From NCBI GenBank assembly GCA_002495675.1, contig DAGH01000020.1:14837-39574 (forward strand): a DNA stretch of 24,738 nucleotides, given 5' to 3'. The notes below the pieces were generated by a model. That model worked only from the letters and a program-made list of their open reading frames with translations. It did no database searches and had not been told where the DNA came from. Positions within the stretch are counted from its first letter, which is position 1, and each line of letters starts with the position of its first letter. The translations under genes and the position numbers were made by a program. The DNA is from Euryarchaeota archaeon UBA182. GTDB lineage: Archaea > Thermoplasmatota > Poseidoniia > Poseidoniales > Thalassarchaeaceae. Positions 1 through 7,490 of this stretch are shown here, piece by piece.

Positions 1-2016
1 TCATTTACACTGACCTTTCCCGTGTTTATTTTGTCAATGGTCGCCCCGGACCTGGGCAGAGTCGGATCAATGGACTTAAGGCTGTTCTTAGCCATGTTGG
101 CATCTCTGCCTGTTTACTTTGTCTCAGGGGCAAGCTTCCACAAAAACGCCTGGAAATCGATTCTGAGAGGGTCTGGAAACATGGACGTCCTGATTCATCT
201 TGGGACTTCGGTCGCAATGCTCTGGTCTTGTTTTGTTGTTTTGGGACCTGTGATGCCCATGATTCCTGATTTCATAGGCTCGGCAGATCATGTATTCTTT
301 GATGGTGCTGCCTTCATCATCTCTTTCGTACTCCTGGGAAATTTCCTCGAGGGTCGTGCGAAACTCAAGGCTACGGACGCAGTACATAACCTAATGAAAT
401 TGCAACCAACTGAGGTGCAGGTCGTATTAGGGGACGAACTGGCGCTAATGCCTATTGAAGACGTTGAGAAAGGGTCAATGGTGAAGGTTATCGCAGGCGG
501 GATAATACCCTTGGATGGATTTATTCAACGAGGGGCCGGGAATATCGATGAGTCCATGATGACAGGCGAATCACTACCAAGCCACAAGAAACCTGGAGAT
601 GCAGTCTTTGCCGGTACGACTGTCCTAGACACAACAATGGTTATCGAGACTAATTCTTTGGTCAACGATACCGCGTTGTCGAGAATTATTCGTCTAGTTG
701 ATGAGGCGCAGATGGGGAAGGCACCGATCCAAAGGCTCGTTGACAGGGTTGCTAGGATTTTTGTCCCCACAGTATTGGTATTATCATTCTCAGCGTTCTT
801 GTTTTGGCTGGTAATTGGAGATTCGTTTTTGAGAAGCGTTGGAGGTGATATGACCTCGGGTGAGATGGCTGTGATGGCCCTAGTTAGTACGTTGGTTATT
901 GCATGTCCCTGTGCATTGGGGCTGGCTACTCCGACGGCGCTGGTCGTTGGTACGGGAGTTGGAGCGCGAAATGGGCTCTTGATAAAAGGAATAAAAGCAT
1001 TAGAATCGTCCTACAAAAGTGAGATCGTAGTACTGGACAAAACAGGAACCATCACAGAGGGAAAGCCGAGAGTAATCGAAGTTCGCGACCTTGGTGGGAA
1101 TCCCGGAGAGGCCCTGCGCGTGGCTGCTGCTCTGGAGAGTGAGTCCAGTCACCCGCTCGCCAGTGCTGTAAATGAAGCCTGGGGGTCAATGGGTCTAGAG
1201 ACTCCAGAAGTCACAAATGTGAAGACGTTGGTTGGCTCAGGATTAACAGGCAAAATCGAGGGTTTTGAGGTTGCGGTAGGGAAACCAGACCTGATTCGGA
1301 GCATGACGACGGGCATTTCTCCTGAAGTGGAGGCAGAGATTTCAGAGAAGAGCGTCTCTGGTTCGAACGTGATTCTTGTTTCCAGAGATAGAAATTTAAT
1401 TGGATGGATAGAAATCCGTGATACAATTCGAAATAACTCACCATCATCAATAGAAAGAATGCAGGCTATGGGAATTGATGTGATCATGTTGACTGGAGAT
1501 AGGGACGAAGTGGCACAATACGTTGCCTCGAAAGTCGGAATAAAGAGAGTCATATCAGGCGTCAAGCCCGAGGAGAAGGCCGAGGCTGTGCGCCGACTTC
1601 AACTAGAGGGTGTGGTCACAATGATCGGTGATGGAATCAACGATGCTGCTGCCTTGACTGTCGCAGACGTGGGTATTGCCATGGGGGCGGGGAGTGAGGT
1701 CGCACTGGACTGTGCAGATATCGTGCTCGTAGGTGATGATTTATCCCATGTTTTGTCAGTTTTGCAATTAAGTCGTGCCACTATGAACAAAATAAGAAGT
1801 AATCTTGTTTGGGCATTTCTCTACAACATTCTAGGCATACCCATGGCAATGGGGGTTCTTTATCCATGGACAGGTTGGCTCCTCCCCCCAGCCTTTGCGG
1901 CTGCAGCAATGGCTTTGTCATCGGTTAGCGTGGTGCTAAATTCCCTTCTCTTGACAAGATGGGGGCCCGTGGATTTGGCCTCAAGCAACAATAAAAAAGC
2001 GAATGTCTCCATTTAG
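1..2016 (+). CDS. copA: Cu(I)-translocating P-type ATPase (P1B-1), 5' end missing
   Basis: This is a membrane pump that exports monovalent copper using ATP. The reading frame is open from base 1 (the first codons read S-F-T-L-T-F-P), so the GTG at 22 is not the real start; any N-terminal metal-binding domain and part of the first helix lie off the left edge. Counting from base 22 as residue 1: actuator TGES at 181-184, metal-site CPC at 295-297, phosphorylation motif DKTGT at 339-343, HP motif at 377-378 and hinge GDGIND at 536-541. The last helices carry a YN pair and an M-x-x-SS pattern, the copper-site signature of the P1B-1 class. The end overlaps the next gene by up to 14 bases, so the two are probably co-transcribed. 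Function is confident from the motifs; silver as a co-substrate cannot be excluded. Confidence 0.95.
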   Translation, partial: SFTLTFPVFILSMVAPDLGRVGSMDLRLFLAMLASLPVYFVSGASFHKNAWKSILRGSGNMDVLIHLGTSVAMLWSCFVVLGPVMPMIPDFIGSADHVFFDGAAFIISFVLLGNFLEGRAKLKATDAVHNLMKLQPTEVQVVLGDELALMPIEDVEKGSMVKVIAGGIIPLDGFIQRGAGNIDESMMTGESLPSHKKPGDAVFAGTTVLDTTMVIETNSLVNDTALSRIIRLVDEAQMGKAPIQRLVDRVARIFVPTVLVLSFSAFLFWLVIGDSFLRSVGGDMTSGEMAVMALVSTLVIACPCALGLATPTALVVGTGVGARNGLLIKGIKALESSYKSEIVVLDKTGTITEGKPRVIEVRDLGGNPGEALRVAAALESESSHPLASAVNEAWGSMGLETPEVTNVKTLVGSGLTGKIEGFEVAVGKPDLIRSMTTGISPEVEAEISEKSVSGSNVILVSRDRNLIGWIEIRDTIRNNSPSSIERMQAMGIDVIMLTGDRDEVAQYVASKVGIKRVISGVKPEEKAEAVRRLQLEGVVTMIGDGINDAAALTVADVGIAMGAGSEVALDCADIVLVGDDLSHVLSVLQLSRATMNKIRSNLVWAFLYNILGIPMAMGVLYPWTGWLLPPAFAAAAMALSSVSVVLNSLLLTRWGPVDLASSNNKKANVSI

Positions 2017-2227
2017 TATCATGACAACTGAGCATGTGGTCGAGGTGGTTGGGATGACCTGTGGTGGTTGTTCTGCGAGGCTCGAAAAGGTATTTATGGA
2101 GAAATCGGGGGTTGTTTCTGCTGAAGTGGATCACGAATATGGTCGAGCAATAATTCATACAGATGACTCAGTGACTGCACACGATATTATGGAAATTGTG
2201 CAATCTACTGGGTTTGACATCAGGTGA
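2003..2227 (+). CDS. Free-standing heavy-metal-associated (HMA) domain protein, CopZ-like
   Basis: This is a small copper-binding protein of at most 74 residues, probably a chaperone that hands Cu(I) to the ATPase encoded just upstream. It is essentially one HMA (ferredoxin-like) fold, with the metal motif G-M-T-C-G-G-C close to the N terminus and the expected ending S-T-G-F-D-I. Two starts are possible: ATG 2003, overlapping copA by 14 bases, or ATG 2021, five bases after the copA stop and giving 68 residues that begin at the domain boundary. I slightly prefer 2021 because the first six residues add nothing to the fold. In many CopA proteins this domain is fused at the N terminus; here it is a separate cistron after the pump. 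Whether the pump also carries one of its own cannot be seen in this window. Confidence 0.88.
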   Translation: MSPFSIMTTEHVVEVVGMTCGGCSARLEKVFMEKSGVVSAEVDHEYGRAIIHTDDSVTAHDIMEIVQSTGFDIR

Positions 2228-2299
2228 TTGAGAGGCCACCTAGCCAGCATGAGAGGAAGGAACCATCGATTCAAAAAGAGTCCGGACCCAGGAAGGGTC

Positions 2300-3829
2300 A
2301 TGAGCGCCAACTGTGGGAGCTATGGTGAAATAGGAAACCAGCTACTAATTCCTCTATATGAGAATCAGAATAGGCTCCCAAAGAACGCTGCCGTTGGCCT
2401 GAACAGAAGTCAAACAAAGCTAATCAGAGAAGCCATATCTACGGATAGTTTTGATCAGAAAAAGGGGTCTATTCTGAGCATCTGGACTCCCGAATGCAGG
2501 ATTCATCTTCTTAAGTTGGGTCCGAAAGAAGAATTCGATCCGAATTCCGCTAGGACGCTCGGGGCCAAATTTATGTCCTCGATAAGCAAAAGAGACGGTG
2601 TCTCAATGACCATCAGGATGTTGACTGGGTGGAGGGTTGAAACAATATCTGCATTTGCTGAGGGGGTTTTCTTGAGGGATTATGATTTTGTGGAGCATCA
2701 AGATATGGGGTCGGATTACATATCTGACGATTGGGAATTCGAATTCCAAGTTGCGGACAGACACATTCAGGATGTTTCTGAGAAGTTGAAGTTGTCTAAG
2801 GCGATTGTAAGTGGAGTCCATCTTTCCAGAGATTTGGGCAATGAGCCAGCGAATGTTCTATTCCCCATGGAATACGCAAACAGAGCGTTGTCTTGGGCCA
2901 AGTCGAAGCCTAATGTCAAGGTCGAGGTTTACGAATGGGATAAACTCGTAGAATTGGGGATGGGTGGGCTGATAAACGTAGGTAAAGGAAGCGACAGGAA
3001 ACCCTGTATGGTCATCTTCACATTGAATCCAGATCAGGACAAGGGTGTTAGGAGACCTTGTATAGTTGGGAAGGGCATTACCTTTGACACCGGCGGGATC
3101 TCCATTAAACCGACCCAAGGCATGTGGAACATGAAGTATGACATGTGTGGTGCAGCCACCGTTTTCGGACTGATGCAGGCCCTTCATGCCTCTGGTTACA
3201 ATGGTAGAATCAATGGAATCGCGTGTTTGGCTGAAAACATGCCCGGATCGGGGTCTTATCGTCCTGGTGATGTTTTCAAGACGTACTCTGGTAAAACCGT
3301 CGAGGTCTACAGTACAGACGCAGAGGGAAGGAATGTTTTGGCTGATGGTTTGTGGAAAGCAGCCGAATTTGACCCGGAATACATAGTTGACCTAGCCACA
3401 CTTACTGGCGCCGTGGTTGTCGCACTAGGAAATCAAATTACGGGAATGTGGAGTAATGACGAGCTTCTTGCAGAGAGATTAGAAAGATCGGCACATGCAT
3501 GTGGAGAACCGATGTGGAGGATGCCACTTAATGATCAGTTCCGGAGATATATGACGGATACGCCATTTGCCGACATAAGAAATGGTTCGAGTGGTGGAAG
3601 GGCGGGGTCCTCAAATGGAGCAGCTGCATTCCTCGAGTTCTTCGTTCCAACAAGAAACTACGAGGAAGGTGCCGAGAAGATACCCTGGGTTCACCTAGAC
3701 ATAGCTGGGACTGCATGGGGCCCAGGCTCCAAGGCTGGGACAGAACGTGAGAACCCATTCTTCAAACACGGAACCTCGGGGGTCCATGTTAGGACCCTGT
3801 ACCACCTTATCACTCAATACCACGAGTGA
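2300..3829 (+). CDS. pepA: Leucyl aminopeptidase, M17 family
   Basis: This is a cytosolic two-metal aminopeptidase that removes N-terminal residues from peptides. From ATG 2300 it has 509 residues. The C-terminal catalytic half shows the M17 metal and catalytic residues: K258 and D263 in G-K-G-I-T-F-D-T-G-G, K270, D281 in M-K-Y-D-M-C-G, and the signature S-T-D-A-E-G-R at 338-344 (D340, E342, R344). The N-terminal half is the less conserved macro-like domain. The open frame continues upstream to TTG 2228, directly after the HMA stop, and ATG 2249 is a third option. I chose 2300 because the residues before it are basic and unlike the family and because a GGAAGG precedes it at close spacing. The signature has Ser where Asn is usual (NTDAEGR). 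Co-transcription with the copper genes is plausible but implies no functional link. Confidence 0.9.
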   Translation: MSANCGSYGEIGNQLLIPLYENQNRLPKNAAVGLNRSQTKLIREAISTDSFDQKKGSILSIWTPECRIHLLKLGPKEEFDPNSARTLGAKFMSSISKRDGVSMTIRMLTGWRVETISAFAEGVFLRDYDFVEHQDMGSDYISDDWEFEFQVADRHIQDVSEKLKLSKAIVSGVHLSRDLGNEPANVLFPMEYANRALSWAKSKPNVKVEVYEWDKLVELGMGGLINVGKGSDRKPCMVIFTLNPDQDKGVRRPCIVGKGITFDTGGISIKPTQGMWNMKYDMCGAATVFGLMQALHASGYNGRINGIACLAENMPGSGSYRPGDVFKTYSGKTVEVYSTDAEGRNVLADGLWKAAEFDPEYIVDLATLTGAVVVALGNQITGMWSNDELLAERLERSAHACGEPMWRMPLNDQFRRYMTDTPFADIRNGSSGGRAGSSNGAAAFLEFFVPTRNYEEGAEKIPWVHLDIAGTAWGPGSKAGTERENPFFKHGTSGVHVRTLYHLITQYHE

Positions 3830-3880
3830 TCTAATGAATACATGCAGTCAATGCGATTTGGTGTACTTTTAGGGATTGCT

Positions 3881-3886
3881 CTATAC
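3881..3886 (+). promoter_or_regulatory. Candidate TATA element before the BASS transporter
   Basis: CTATAC sits about 26 bases before the ATG at 3910, the distance expected if transcription starts at or near the start codon. The same hexamer occurs at the same distance before the Hsp20-like gene (complement of 7413-7418). The 3830-3909 gap holds nothing else recognisable. Confidence 0.4.
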
Positions 3887-3909
3887 GCTCGGAGCCTCAT
3901 CGAGTGAAC

Positions 3910-4881
3910 ATGAAACGACATGGAGTGATGGTACTCTGCATGACCGTGATATTTGTCCTATCAGCATCAATCGGAGTTGCTCAAACGGAATCCAATGAGT
4001 CAGATGAAAGTAATCTTATCATCGATGTCGTACTTCCAATTGCTCTTGCGTATATCATGTTCTCACTAGGAATCGGGCTGAGAATTTCAGATTTTTCTTC
4101 CATATTAGACAATCCGAAAGCATTCGCAGTTGGCTTAACAAATCAGATGGTATTGCTCCCCATAGTCGCATTCACTATTTCCCACGGACTCGGGCTGACA
4201 GGAGAAATGGCTGTCGGACTGATGATTCTAGCCTGCTGTCCTGGAGGGGTCACATCTAACATTATTACTAGAATATCAGGAGGGGATACCGCTTTGTCTA
4301 TATCGTATACTGCCGTTGTCAGTTTAGTTTCAGTACTGACATTGCCAATCATTGTTGGGATGTCCATGTCACATTTCATGGGATCTGATGCTCCAGACAT
4401 CGGAATACTTAGTCTCGGACTCACAATGTTTCTGCTTACAACAGTTCCAGTCGTCTCAGGGATGATTCTAAGGCACTTTTTGAAGAACTCTGCAGACAAG
4501 ATGGAGGCGATCGGCAACAAGATTGCCTCATTGCTGTTTGTTGTAATTGTCGTTGCAGCGATAGCAAGTGAGTTTGATACACTCATCGACAACATATCCT
4601 CGTTGGGCCCTGCTGTACTTATTTTGAATGTGATGATGCTTGCCATTGGTCTCGGAAGTTCAAACTATTTTGATCTCAATGAGGGTCAATCCCTAACAGT
4701 ATCGATAGAGAGTGGCATACAAAACGCTACGGTTGGCATTACCATTGGTGGGCTGATCATGGCCCCTGAGGCAGGGGCGTCATTATCATCGCTAAGTTTG
4801 CCCTCGGGCGTCTATGGGGTCGCAATGTATCTAGTGATCATTCCATTCTTGTTATGGAAATCAAACCGCAGCATTAGTTAG
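3910..4881 (+). CDS. Bile acid:sodium symporter (BASS/SBF) family transporter
   Basis: This is an integral membrane secondary transporter, probably sodium-coupled. The family moves organic acids, bile acids or pyruvate-like substrates, and the substrate here is unknown. From ATG 3910 it has 323 residues; GTG 3904 is an alternative two codons upstream. The N terminus is a likely signal peptide or extra helix followed by a short acidic, probably exposed loop, then roughly nine to ten hydrophobic helices. Family hallmarks are C-C-P-G-G-V-T-S-N near 109-117, G-G-D-T-A-L-S after it, and E267-x3-Q271-N272 in S-I-E-S-G-I-Q-N, which match the two crossover helices that bind sodium. The gene is alone on its strand with its own TATA candidate, and its last 8 bases overlap the end of dnaK. 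Confidence 0.88.
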   Translation: MKRHGVMVLCMTVIFVLSASIGVAQTESNESDESNLIIDVVLPIALAYIMFSLGIGLRISDFSSILDNPKAFAVGLTNQMVLLPIVAFTISHGLGLTGEMAVGLMILACCPGGVTSNIITRISGGDTALSISYTAVVSLVSVLTLPIIVGMSMSHFMGSDAPDIGILSLGLTMFLLTTVPVVSGMILRHFLKNSADKMEAIGNKIASLLFVVIVVAAIASEFDTLIDNISSLGPAVLILNVMMLAIGLGSSNYFDLNEGQSLTVSIESGIQNATVGITIGGLIMAPEAGASLSSLSLPSGVYGVAMYLVIIPFLLWKSNRSIS

Positions 4882-6748
4882 TGGACTCATCGTCATCCAC
4901 AACCTCGAAATCCGCTTCATAGACGCCATCATCGCCTTCCTTTTCTTGTTCTTCTTGCATGTCTTTAGCCGCCGCCTCGTAGAGCTTTACCGACATGGCT
5001 TGCATTAATGATTCCAATTCCCCGATCTTAGACTGAACTGCCGCCTCATCTATGTCGTCCGCGTCAATGGGATTGCCGTCAAGAGTTATGAGTGCCTCTA
5101 CCTCATCAAGCTTCTCGAGGACCGGCGCAGTATCTGATTCATCGAGTTTCTCACCTGCATCTTCTATTGTCTTCCTTGTTTGGTAAACAATGCTCTCTGC
5201 CTGGTTCTTCAACTCCACCCTAGCTTTCCGCTTCCGATCTTCCTCTGCGAATTCCTCGGCTTCGGCAATCTTTGCTTTTATCTCATCCTCACTCAGGGAT
5301 GTCTGGCTCTCAATCGTTATTTTCTGTTCCTTACCAGTTCCGAGATCCTTGGCTGACACGTTCACGATTCCATTGGCGTCTATGTCAAATGTCACCTCGA
5401 TTTGGGGTATTCCTCTAGGAGCAGGAGGAATCCCAGTAAGGTGAAATTTTCCAAGTGTTATGTTATCCTTGGCAAATTGCCTCTCTCCTTGAAGCACATG
5501 GACTTCTACCGCTGGTTGATTGTCGGCTGCTGTTGAGAACGTCTCGGACCTTTTGCTTGGAATGGTGGTATTCCTCTCAATCATTGTTGTCATGACACCA
5601 CCTAGGGTTTCTATTCCAAGGGTAAGGGGTGTGACATCCAAAAGCAAGACATCGGTGACGCCTGAGTCTCCGACAATTATCCCTGCTTGTAGTGCGGCTC
5701 CCATTGCGACTGCCTCATCTGGGTTGACTCCCTTGAAGGGAGCCTTACCAACTTCTTTCTCGATTGCTGTTTGGACTGCAGGAACTCTTGTAGAGCCACC
5801 AACTAGAATCACCTTGTCAACTTTGCCCTTGGACAAACCGGCATCTTTCATTGCCTGTCTGGTAGGAGCAAGGGTCTTGGAGATGAGTGGTTCAACTAGC
5901 TCCTCGAACTTGGACCTCGAAAGGCTCATGTCGAGGTGTTCTGGTTGTCCATCCCTACTAGTTATGAATGGCAGATTAATTTGAGATGAACCGGAACCTG
6001 AAAGTTCGATTTTCGCCTTTTCTGCAGTTTCCCTAAGCCTGCTCATGGCTTGTGCGTCAGAGGATAGATCAATCCCAGTGTCTTTCTTGTATTCCTCAAC
6101 AATCCAACTAATGATGACCTCATCGAAATCATCTCCTCCGAGTCGGTTATCACCAGACGTGGCTTTGACCTCAATTTGAGGCTGGCCATCGACTTGGTAG
6201 ATTTCCAGCACGGAAACGTCGAATGTACCTCCGCCAAGGTCGTAAACGAGTATTGTCTGATCTTCGTCTTTATTGACTCCATATGCCAAGGCAGCGGCAG
6301 TTGGTTCGTTGATGATCCTGAGGACTTCCAAACCGGCTATTCTACCAGCGTCTTTGGTTGCCTTCCGTTGGGCGTCTGTGAAGTAAGCGGGGCAAGTAAT
6401 CACGGCTTTTGTGATTTCCTTGCCAAGGTATGCCTCTGCGTCTGCTTTCAATTTCTGAAGTATGAAGGCGGACATTTCTTGTGGGGTGTAAGAAGTGCCG
6501 TCGACATCAGTTGACCAATCAGTACCCATTTCCCTTTTTACGGACATTGTTGTCCTGTCGGAATTGGTGACGGCCTGTCTCTTTGCTGTGATTCCGATGT
6601 GCCTTTCTCCGTCCTTGCTGAATGCAACAACACTGGGCGTTGTTCTTGCGCCCTCTGAGTTAGGGATGACCACGGCCTGACCGCCTTCGAGTATAGCTAC
6701 GCAGCTGTTTGTTGTCCCTAGGTCTATTCCAATAACTGGTGTGCTCAT
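4874..6748 (-). CDS. dnaK: Hsp70 chaperone DnaK
   Basis: This is an ATP-dependent chaperone that binds exposed hydrophobic peptide. It has 624 residues. The nucleotide-binding domain has phosphate-1 G-I-D-L-G-T-T-N-S at 7-15, phosphate-2 D-L-G-G-G-T-F-D at 170-177 and V-G-G-S-T-R at 316-321. The interdomain linker D-V-L-L-L-D-V-T-P lies at 366-374, followed by the beta substrate domain, a helical lid and an acidic tail. It lacks the roughly 25-residue insert near residue 80 that marks proteobacterial DnaK, so it is of the Gram-positive/archaeal type, consistent with ancient acquisition of hsp70 by archaea from bacteria. An Hsp20-like gene lies 25 bases upstream on the same strand and forms a likely operon; neither grpE nor dnaJ is in the window. 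G-A-G-A-T-G-A-T before the start is a weak Shine-Dalgarno candidate. Confidence 0.98.
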   Translation of the reverse strand: MSTPVIGIDLGTTNSCVAILEGGQAVVIPNSEGARTTPSVVAFSKDGERHIGITAKRQAVTNSDRTTMSVKREMGTDWSTDVDGTSYTPQEMSAFILQKLKADAEAYLGKEITKAVITCPAYFTDAQRKATKDAGRIAGLEVLRIINEPTAAALAYGVNKDEDQTILVYDLGGGTFDVSVLEIYQVDGQPQIEVKATSGDNRLGGDDFDEVIISWIVEEYKKDTGIDLSSDAQAMSRLRETAEKAKIELSGSGSSQINLPFITSRDGQPEHLDMSLSRSKFEELVEPLISKTLAPTRQAMKDAGLSKGKVDKVILVGGSTRVPAVQTAIEKEVGKAPFKGVNPDEAVAMGAALQAGIIVGDSGVTDVLLLDVTPLTLGIETLGGVMTTMIERNTTIPSKRSETFSTAADNQPAVEVHVLQGERQFAKDNITLGKFHLTGIPPAPRGIPQIEVTFDIDANGIVNVSAKDLGTGKEQKITIESQTSLSEDEIKAKIAEAEEFAEEDRKRKARVELKNQAESIVYQTRKTIEDAGEKLDESDTAPVLEKLDEVEALITLDGNPIDADDIDEAAVQSKIGELESLMQAMSVKLYEAAAKDMQEEQEKEGDDGVYEADFEVVDDDESTN

Positions 6749-6760
6749 TTTATCATCTCG

Positions 6761-6785
6761 GTTTTATTCCATTTTATTCCATTTT
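6761..6785. repeat. Short 10-bp tandem repeat in the hsp20-dnaK junction
   Basis: TTTTATTCCA occurs twice back to back and is followed by a partial third copy. On the minus strand this reads ATGGAATAAA repeated, so the Met-Glu-stop end of the Hsp20-like gene is duplicated just after its own stop codon. The A/T-rich copy lies about 20 bases before the dnaK start and could act as an internal TATA element, or may just be a slippage duplication. Confidence 0.6.
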
Positions 6786-7388
6786 CAAGGTCACGTCGAG
6801 TATGCCATTGTTTAGGCTCCAATCCTCTATGCGATCAGCCGCGAATGGGATGGAGAAGCCTCTCAGTGGGTTCAGCAGATTGTGCCTAAGCAACTCGATA
6901 ATGCGGCCACCGTCCGCAAGGCCAAGGTCAATAGAGCCATCGTCCGCTTCAGGGATCGCGCTAATGTCTATGGTCACGTTTGCTAAACCATCCTCATGGA
7001 CGAAGTCTGATTCCGGTATTTCCATGAGTCTGTTATCATCGTTCGCCTCGGCGACGACTTGTATTCCCTCATCGTCGTCTCTGAGTGATTTGGATGACTT
7101 TACTGAAACTTCGAAGCCCATCTTTGAGAGCATGTCCGCAAAACCGCCAGGACCCGACATCATGGCCTCTATGTTTTTCCTGATTTCTTCTGGGTCTCCG
7201 TCACCATTGAAAGAAATGTCTGTTTTGGATATCGACTTGGCGTCGATCCCCATCCTTTCGAAGTGCTTTTCCAGTTCGCTCATCATGTTCTCGAGCATTC
7301 GCATGTCAATTGGGAGCCCCATTTGCTCGAAGACCTTGGTCATCTCGCGGATCATGTCCCTTTCCCAATCATCATTTTTATCTGTCAT
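6774..7388 (-). CDS. Hsp20/alpha-crystallin-like protein
   Basis: This is probably a small heat-shock-type protein of 204 residues. The first 50 residues are strongly charged and helical (M-T-D-K-N-D-D-W at the start). The middle is acidic and Gly/Asp-rich. The last 35 residues end in a pattern like the final strand of an alpha-crystallin domain: a Pro-containing segment, then W-S-L-N-N-G-I-L-D-V-T-L-K-M, which matches the family's conserved N-G-x-L-x-V-x-L-x-K. The frame is open to 7463, but the upstream residues look like translated promoter, and ATG 7388 has a TATA candidate 27 bases away, so I start there. It is the first gene of a likely two-gene operon with dnaK, which supports a folding role. 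The domain match is weak and the middle region is longer and more acidic than usual, so a divergent GvpH-like protein is an alternative. Confidence 0.65.
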   Translation of the reverse strand: MTDKNDDWERDMIREMTKVFEQMGLPIDMRMLENMMSELEKHFERMGIDAKSISKTDISFNGDGDPEEIRKNIEAMMSGPGGFADMLSKMGFEVSVKSSKSLRDDDEGIQVVAEANDDNRLMEIPESDFVHEDGLANVTIDISAIPEADDGSIDLGLADGGRIIELLRHNLLNPLRGFSIPFAADRIEDWSLNNGILDVTLKME

Positions 7389-7396
7389 GTGATCAC
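7389..7396. promoter_or_regulatory. 8-bp palindrome abutting the hsp20-like start codon
   Basis: GTGATCAC is a perfect palindrome directly against the ATG (minus strand, 7388). With the TATA candidate at 7413-7418 it would overlap the transcription start, so it is a possible operator half. A palindrome this short can also be chance. Confidence 0.25.
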
Positions 7397-7412
7397 TAGT
7401 TAACCGCAGGTT

Positions 7413-7418
7413 GTATAG
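7413..7418 (-). promoter_or_regulatory. Candidate TATA element for the hsp20-dnaK operon
   Basis: The complement strand reads CACTATACAA here, centred 27 bases before the minus-strand ATG at 7388. This is the archaeal TATA-to-start spacing for a leaderless transcript. It supports choosing 7388 as the start over the longer open frame. Confidence 0.45.
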
Positions 7419-7434
7419 TGGTCGAGGGGTGTGG

Positions 7435-7440
7435 TATATG
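7435..7440 (+). promoter_or_regulatory. Candidate TATA element for the thermosome-like gene
   Basis: TATATG lies in GTGGTATATGAATC, 51 bases before TTG 7491. A start of transcription 22-27 bases downstream would fall at about 7460-7465, inside the inverted repeat at 7451-7477. Confidence 0.4.
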
Positions 7441-7450
7441 AATCCCCCGG

Positions 7451-7477
7451 ACAGAATGGGCAAACATTACATTCTGT
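7451..7477. promoter_or_regulatory. Inverted repeat, 8-bp arms with 11-bp spacer; candidate operator
   Basis: ACAGAATG at 7451-7458 is matched exactly by its reverse complement CATTCTGT at 7470-7477. The element lies in the spacer between two divergent chaperone transcription units, downstream of the thermosome TATA candidate, where a bound dimeric repressor would block initiation. A short RNA hairpin in the thermosome leader is the other possibility. The repeat is seen directly; the role is inferred. Confidence 0.5.
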
Positions 7478-7490
7478 TCTATGAGATCCA

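Noticed and set aside
4143..4646. Minus-strand open frame of 167 codons inside the transporter gene
   Set aside because: It is a shadow of a well-supported coding region on the other strand; its composition reflects complementary hydrophobic codons.
5520..5984. Plus-strand open frame of 154 codons inside dnaK
   Set aside because: dnaK is certain on the minus strand, and long antisense frames are common opposite conserved genes.
7389..7463. N-terminal extension of the Hsp20-like protein
   Set aside because: It would translate the divergent promoter region, including the TATA element; ATG 7388 fits a leaderless transcript.
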